Positions 61,299 to 64,000 of a stretch of 64,000 nt of DNA are shown in pieces. The translations under genes and the position numbers were made by a program. The notes beneath the pieces are model-generated. The model did not search any database and was not told the DNA's origin. It saw only the letters and a program-made list of their open reading frames with translations. The stretch covers positions 13,265,508 to 13,329,507 of the forward strand of contig CM049313.1 in assembly GCA_026874595.1 (NCBI GenBank), given 5' to 3'. Positions within the stretch are counted from its first letter, which is position 1; each line of letters begins with the position of its first letter. This DNA comes from Sipunculus nudus (taxonomy: Eukaryota; Annelida; Sipuncula; Golfingiida; Sipunculidae).

Positions 61299-61840
61299 AA
61301 CAAGGGACCCATGGGTTACCTCGCTCAGCTGAATTTTGGAAAAAATATTAGCAACTGCAAATTTCTTTGGGTTTTCATTTATAATAGCATTTGATAAGCT
61401 AAGAGAAAATGGCCCTGCTAAAATGAAACTCTGTAAATTATAGAATAATGGGCATAAGCTAAAGCATATGCACTGTGTAATAAATGAAACCTGTGGCCTG
61501 AAACCATTTAATGATGCACCAAGGGAAAAAAATGGGCCTACAGTAAGTGTTATATAAAAGTTACATTTCATTAACAAATAATGTGTGAAGGTTATTAAGT
61601 TTTCAAAAGTTAAATATATGGCCATATGAGTTAAAAATTAATCCCAGAAAGATTGACCAATATTCCTGATTTTAAGTTTAACAGTGATAGTCAAACCTAG
61701 TCCCAGCCAACTTCAAGAGATATGAATGTCTTGTCAGTTAGCACTTACATTAGATCGTAATATTTTATCACATTTGAATTTCAAGATCAAATTCCTGAAC
61801 ATCTTTTTCTTTAAAAAAAAATTGTCCAAGTCTTAACAAA
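61299..61840 (+). mobile_element. Pearl-like 5' end, diverged
   Basis: It starts ACAAGGGACCCATGGGTTAC then CTCGCTCAGCTGAATTTTGG. The 3' hairpin end is not visible. Confidence 0.45.
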
Positions 61841-64000
61841 AACAAGTGACCCATGGGTCATGACGCTCAGCTGCCAAGCATGACCTGTGACATCATGGAC
61901 TGAGATTCACAACTTCCAGTCAAATTTTGAAGAACCAATTTGCCAATTTGTTGAAAATTTTCTATGACAACAGAAATATATATCACCTATGTCTGGTTAA
62001 AACACAGTGAATTGAGTGTCTGAGGAAAATGCAGGAACTATTCCAACAGCTTGCTTGAAACCTGTCAGTCTCAAAAGGAACACCACAAAGGGCAAATATA
62101 AGATCAAAGTATATAGCAAAAATCAAGGAAATACATGCAAGAATTATTGAGAAACAGGTGCTTCTTTATGAATTTTTATTCAATACAAGCCAACTGTACT
62201 GCACTTTTATAAATGATGGTAATATTTATTCAGAAATATTTGACCCAATCCTTTACAAGATTACATAAATATACATCCAACTGCATTCACTTTAACTGTT
62301 CTTGAGATAATATGATCAAAAGGAATTAAAAGATGGTTGCCTGGTGGCCATATTGGACTTCTGACAAGTCTGAAATCAGACAACAAACATTCTCTAAATC
62401 GGACCAAACATTAAAGAAAAATTACTGAAACTGCCCTGAAGAAAGAATTTCTAAGGTGGCTAACTGGCAGACATAATGGATTTCTGACAAGTATGACATT
62501 TGATATCCCACATTCTCCAATAAGAGACCAAACTTGGGGCAAATTATCCAGTAATAAATGCCAAAAATAATTCAAAAGGCATGTCCAGGCCCTCATATAA
62601 GATTTATAGATATGCAATTGTAAAAAGTGTAAATCCAATATTTTTATTATCACTCTGCTTTTCAATGGGGTCAGCAGGGTAGGTAAACTGCCAAACCTGA
62701 AAGAAAAGAAATGCAGAAAGCATGACGAAGAGTCTTGAAATAAAACAAAAAGCCATCCTAAATCAAGGTACACATCCACATATTATGAGAACAAACACTT
62801 GCTTTTATATGTGGTGATATATATTAAAATATTCAGATATCTAGGAAACTAAGTTTATTGCTAGGATTCCATAAAATATACTGCAAAATGTTCCCATCAT
62901 CTTATAAATCAGTAGCTAAACCTTAGTACTATACTCTCATAGTCTTAATGCCTGGCTGAAGCATTCTGACAACAGTGTTTTTGTTATGAGGTAACGAGGT
63001 ACTTATCACTGAGCCTTATCACTTAATAGGCTGATACAAAAGGGAGTCAGTGTCACTCACAATTACAGCCACACAGGGAGATGTAACAGCTGGAGTGGGA
63101 TGGTTATATATACAAGAAAAATAGAGATGGTCTATAAAATAAGTAATTGTGAACATCCCTGACCTATGACCTTGGCCTTTTGCCCATGTATCAACTTGAT
63201 TCTTTCTAAATGATGGGTAACTACTGACCACTTAAATCTGGTGTAATTACTTGGCAACCAATGGGTGAATAACTCTGACCTGCAACCTTTAACCTGCTGA
63301 CCAGCTGACCCCAAAATCAATAAGTTATTTATTCAAGCAAAAAGACCCATAAATATGAAGTTTGAGTCAAACTGAGTGATGCATAGATGTGGCATATGTG
63401 AAAGACTGAAGGTTTGGGTTGAACAGTTACATTTGAAATATGCTCACAAGCATTTAGAACAATTAAATATTGTGACCTTGACCTTTGACTTTTTGACCTA
63501 AACATCAATAGGCTTCTTCCCTTATTGGTAGGTAAGCCATATATGACAGATGGAAGGTACAGATTGAAAAGTTTGCCTGAAAATGACTCCACGCAAGAAG
63601 TGGGTGCTGTGAACTTGACCTTTGACCTCAAAATCAACAGGTCTTTTCCCCTGTTGGCAGAGAAGCGATATCAGTGCTGGAAGGTTTGGAATGAAAAGTC
63701 TAGCTTGAAATGTGTCCACTACCTTTTCAAAGAAGTGGATCCTGTGACCCTGACCTTTGACCTCGTGACCTCAAAATCTATAGGATTCTTCTCCAACTTA
63801 GTAGGTGAGCTATATGTGAAAGATCAAAGAATTGGGATGAAAGGGTTGGCTTAAAATGCATCCACAGGCTTTTCAAAGAAGAGGCTCCTGTGACCTTGAC
63901 CTTTGACCTTTTGACCTAAAAAAAATTATGGTTCTTCCCCTGTTGGTAGATGAGCTGTATGTGAAAGATGGAAGGTTTGGGATGAAAATTTTGTCTCAAA
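61841..64000 (+). mobile_element. Pearl-like element running off the right edge; 62425-64000 duplicates 19985-23440
   Basis: It starts AACAAGTGACCCATGGGTCA. From 62425 it matches the region at 20 kb without the satellite insertion (empty site near 62745-62751). The right part has TGTGACCTTGACCTTTGAC units near 63474, 63615, 63745 and 63890. Confidence 0.78.

Noticed and set aside
61254-61625. 123-codon minus-strand frame with hydrophobic stretches
   Set aside because: It overlaps the 5' end of a pearl-like copy; no splice context, composition or family resemblance supports it.
62411-62779. 122-codon minus-strand frame
   Set aside because: It lies within the duplicated segment; the copy near 20 kb does not keep the frame as a comparable open stretch, so selection for coding is unlikely.

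Overview
The window looks like a repeat-dense, AT-rich piece of a mollusc genome, most likely a bivalve. Two observations point there. The coding exons that can be read are an animal-type ariadne-1 (ARIH1) E3 ligase split by large introns. The interspersed repeats have the layout I recall for bivalve pearl/HINE (non-autonomous Helentron) elements: tandem core repeats of about 160 or 340 bp, then a GACG/GACA-type (GTCY)n microsatellite, then a hairpin before an A-run. The genus cannot be named from this sequence alone.

Both recognisable genes lie on the minus strand, head to tail. An ARIH1 orthologue starts at 29918 and runs off the left edge. Six coding exons are visible (29918-29697, 27188-27121, 24051-23973, 18933-18859, 1197-1105, 370-315). 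All have GT-AG junctions and consistent phases, and they encode the acidic N-terminus, the UBA-like region and most of RING1. The rest of RING1, IBR, RING2 and the Ariadne domain lie outside the window. The second gene shows its last two coding exons (60342-60206 and 48597-48209) across an 11.6 kb intron. They encode one hydrophobic membrane segment and a cysteine- and proline-rich tail. I do not recognise the family.

Nearly everything else is transposon-derived or tandem sequence. 1.4-4.5 kb: two TA-target inverted-repeat elements inserted into one 27-bp tandem array. 5.8-12.2 kb: a composite element holding a 2-kb element with about 275-bp terminal inverted repeats and a 288-bp tandem array loaded with nuclear-receptor-like half-sites. 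13.3-19.98 kb: pearl-like elements and a Harbinger-like MITE. 20.3-22.2 kb: a 180/162-bp satellite with a three-unit higher-order repeat, inserted into a segment whose uninterrupted copy lies at 62.4-64 kb. 24.07-25.3 kb: a pogo-type element carrying a broken CENP-B/psq-like helix-turn-helix reading frame, abutting an ARIH1 splice acceptor. 32-45 kb: further MITEs, tandem arrays and a perfect-TIR element. 45.8-46.9 kb: a minisatellite in which most units contain a CCAAT box. 52.7-62 kb: more pearl-like elements, one interrupted by a probable solo LTR.

No CRISPR array, rRNA or convincing tRNA was seen. The most unusual themes are regulatory-type motifs amplified inside repeats (DR1-like AGGTCA repeats, CCAAT boxes, a GGTGGCGCCACC palindrome shared by several repeat families), mobile elements sitting within 20-35 bp of ARIH1 splice sites, and a tandem duplication of an exon end with its splice donor.
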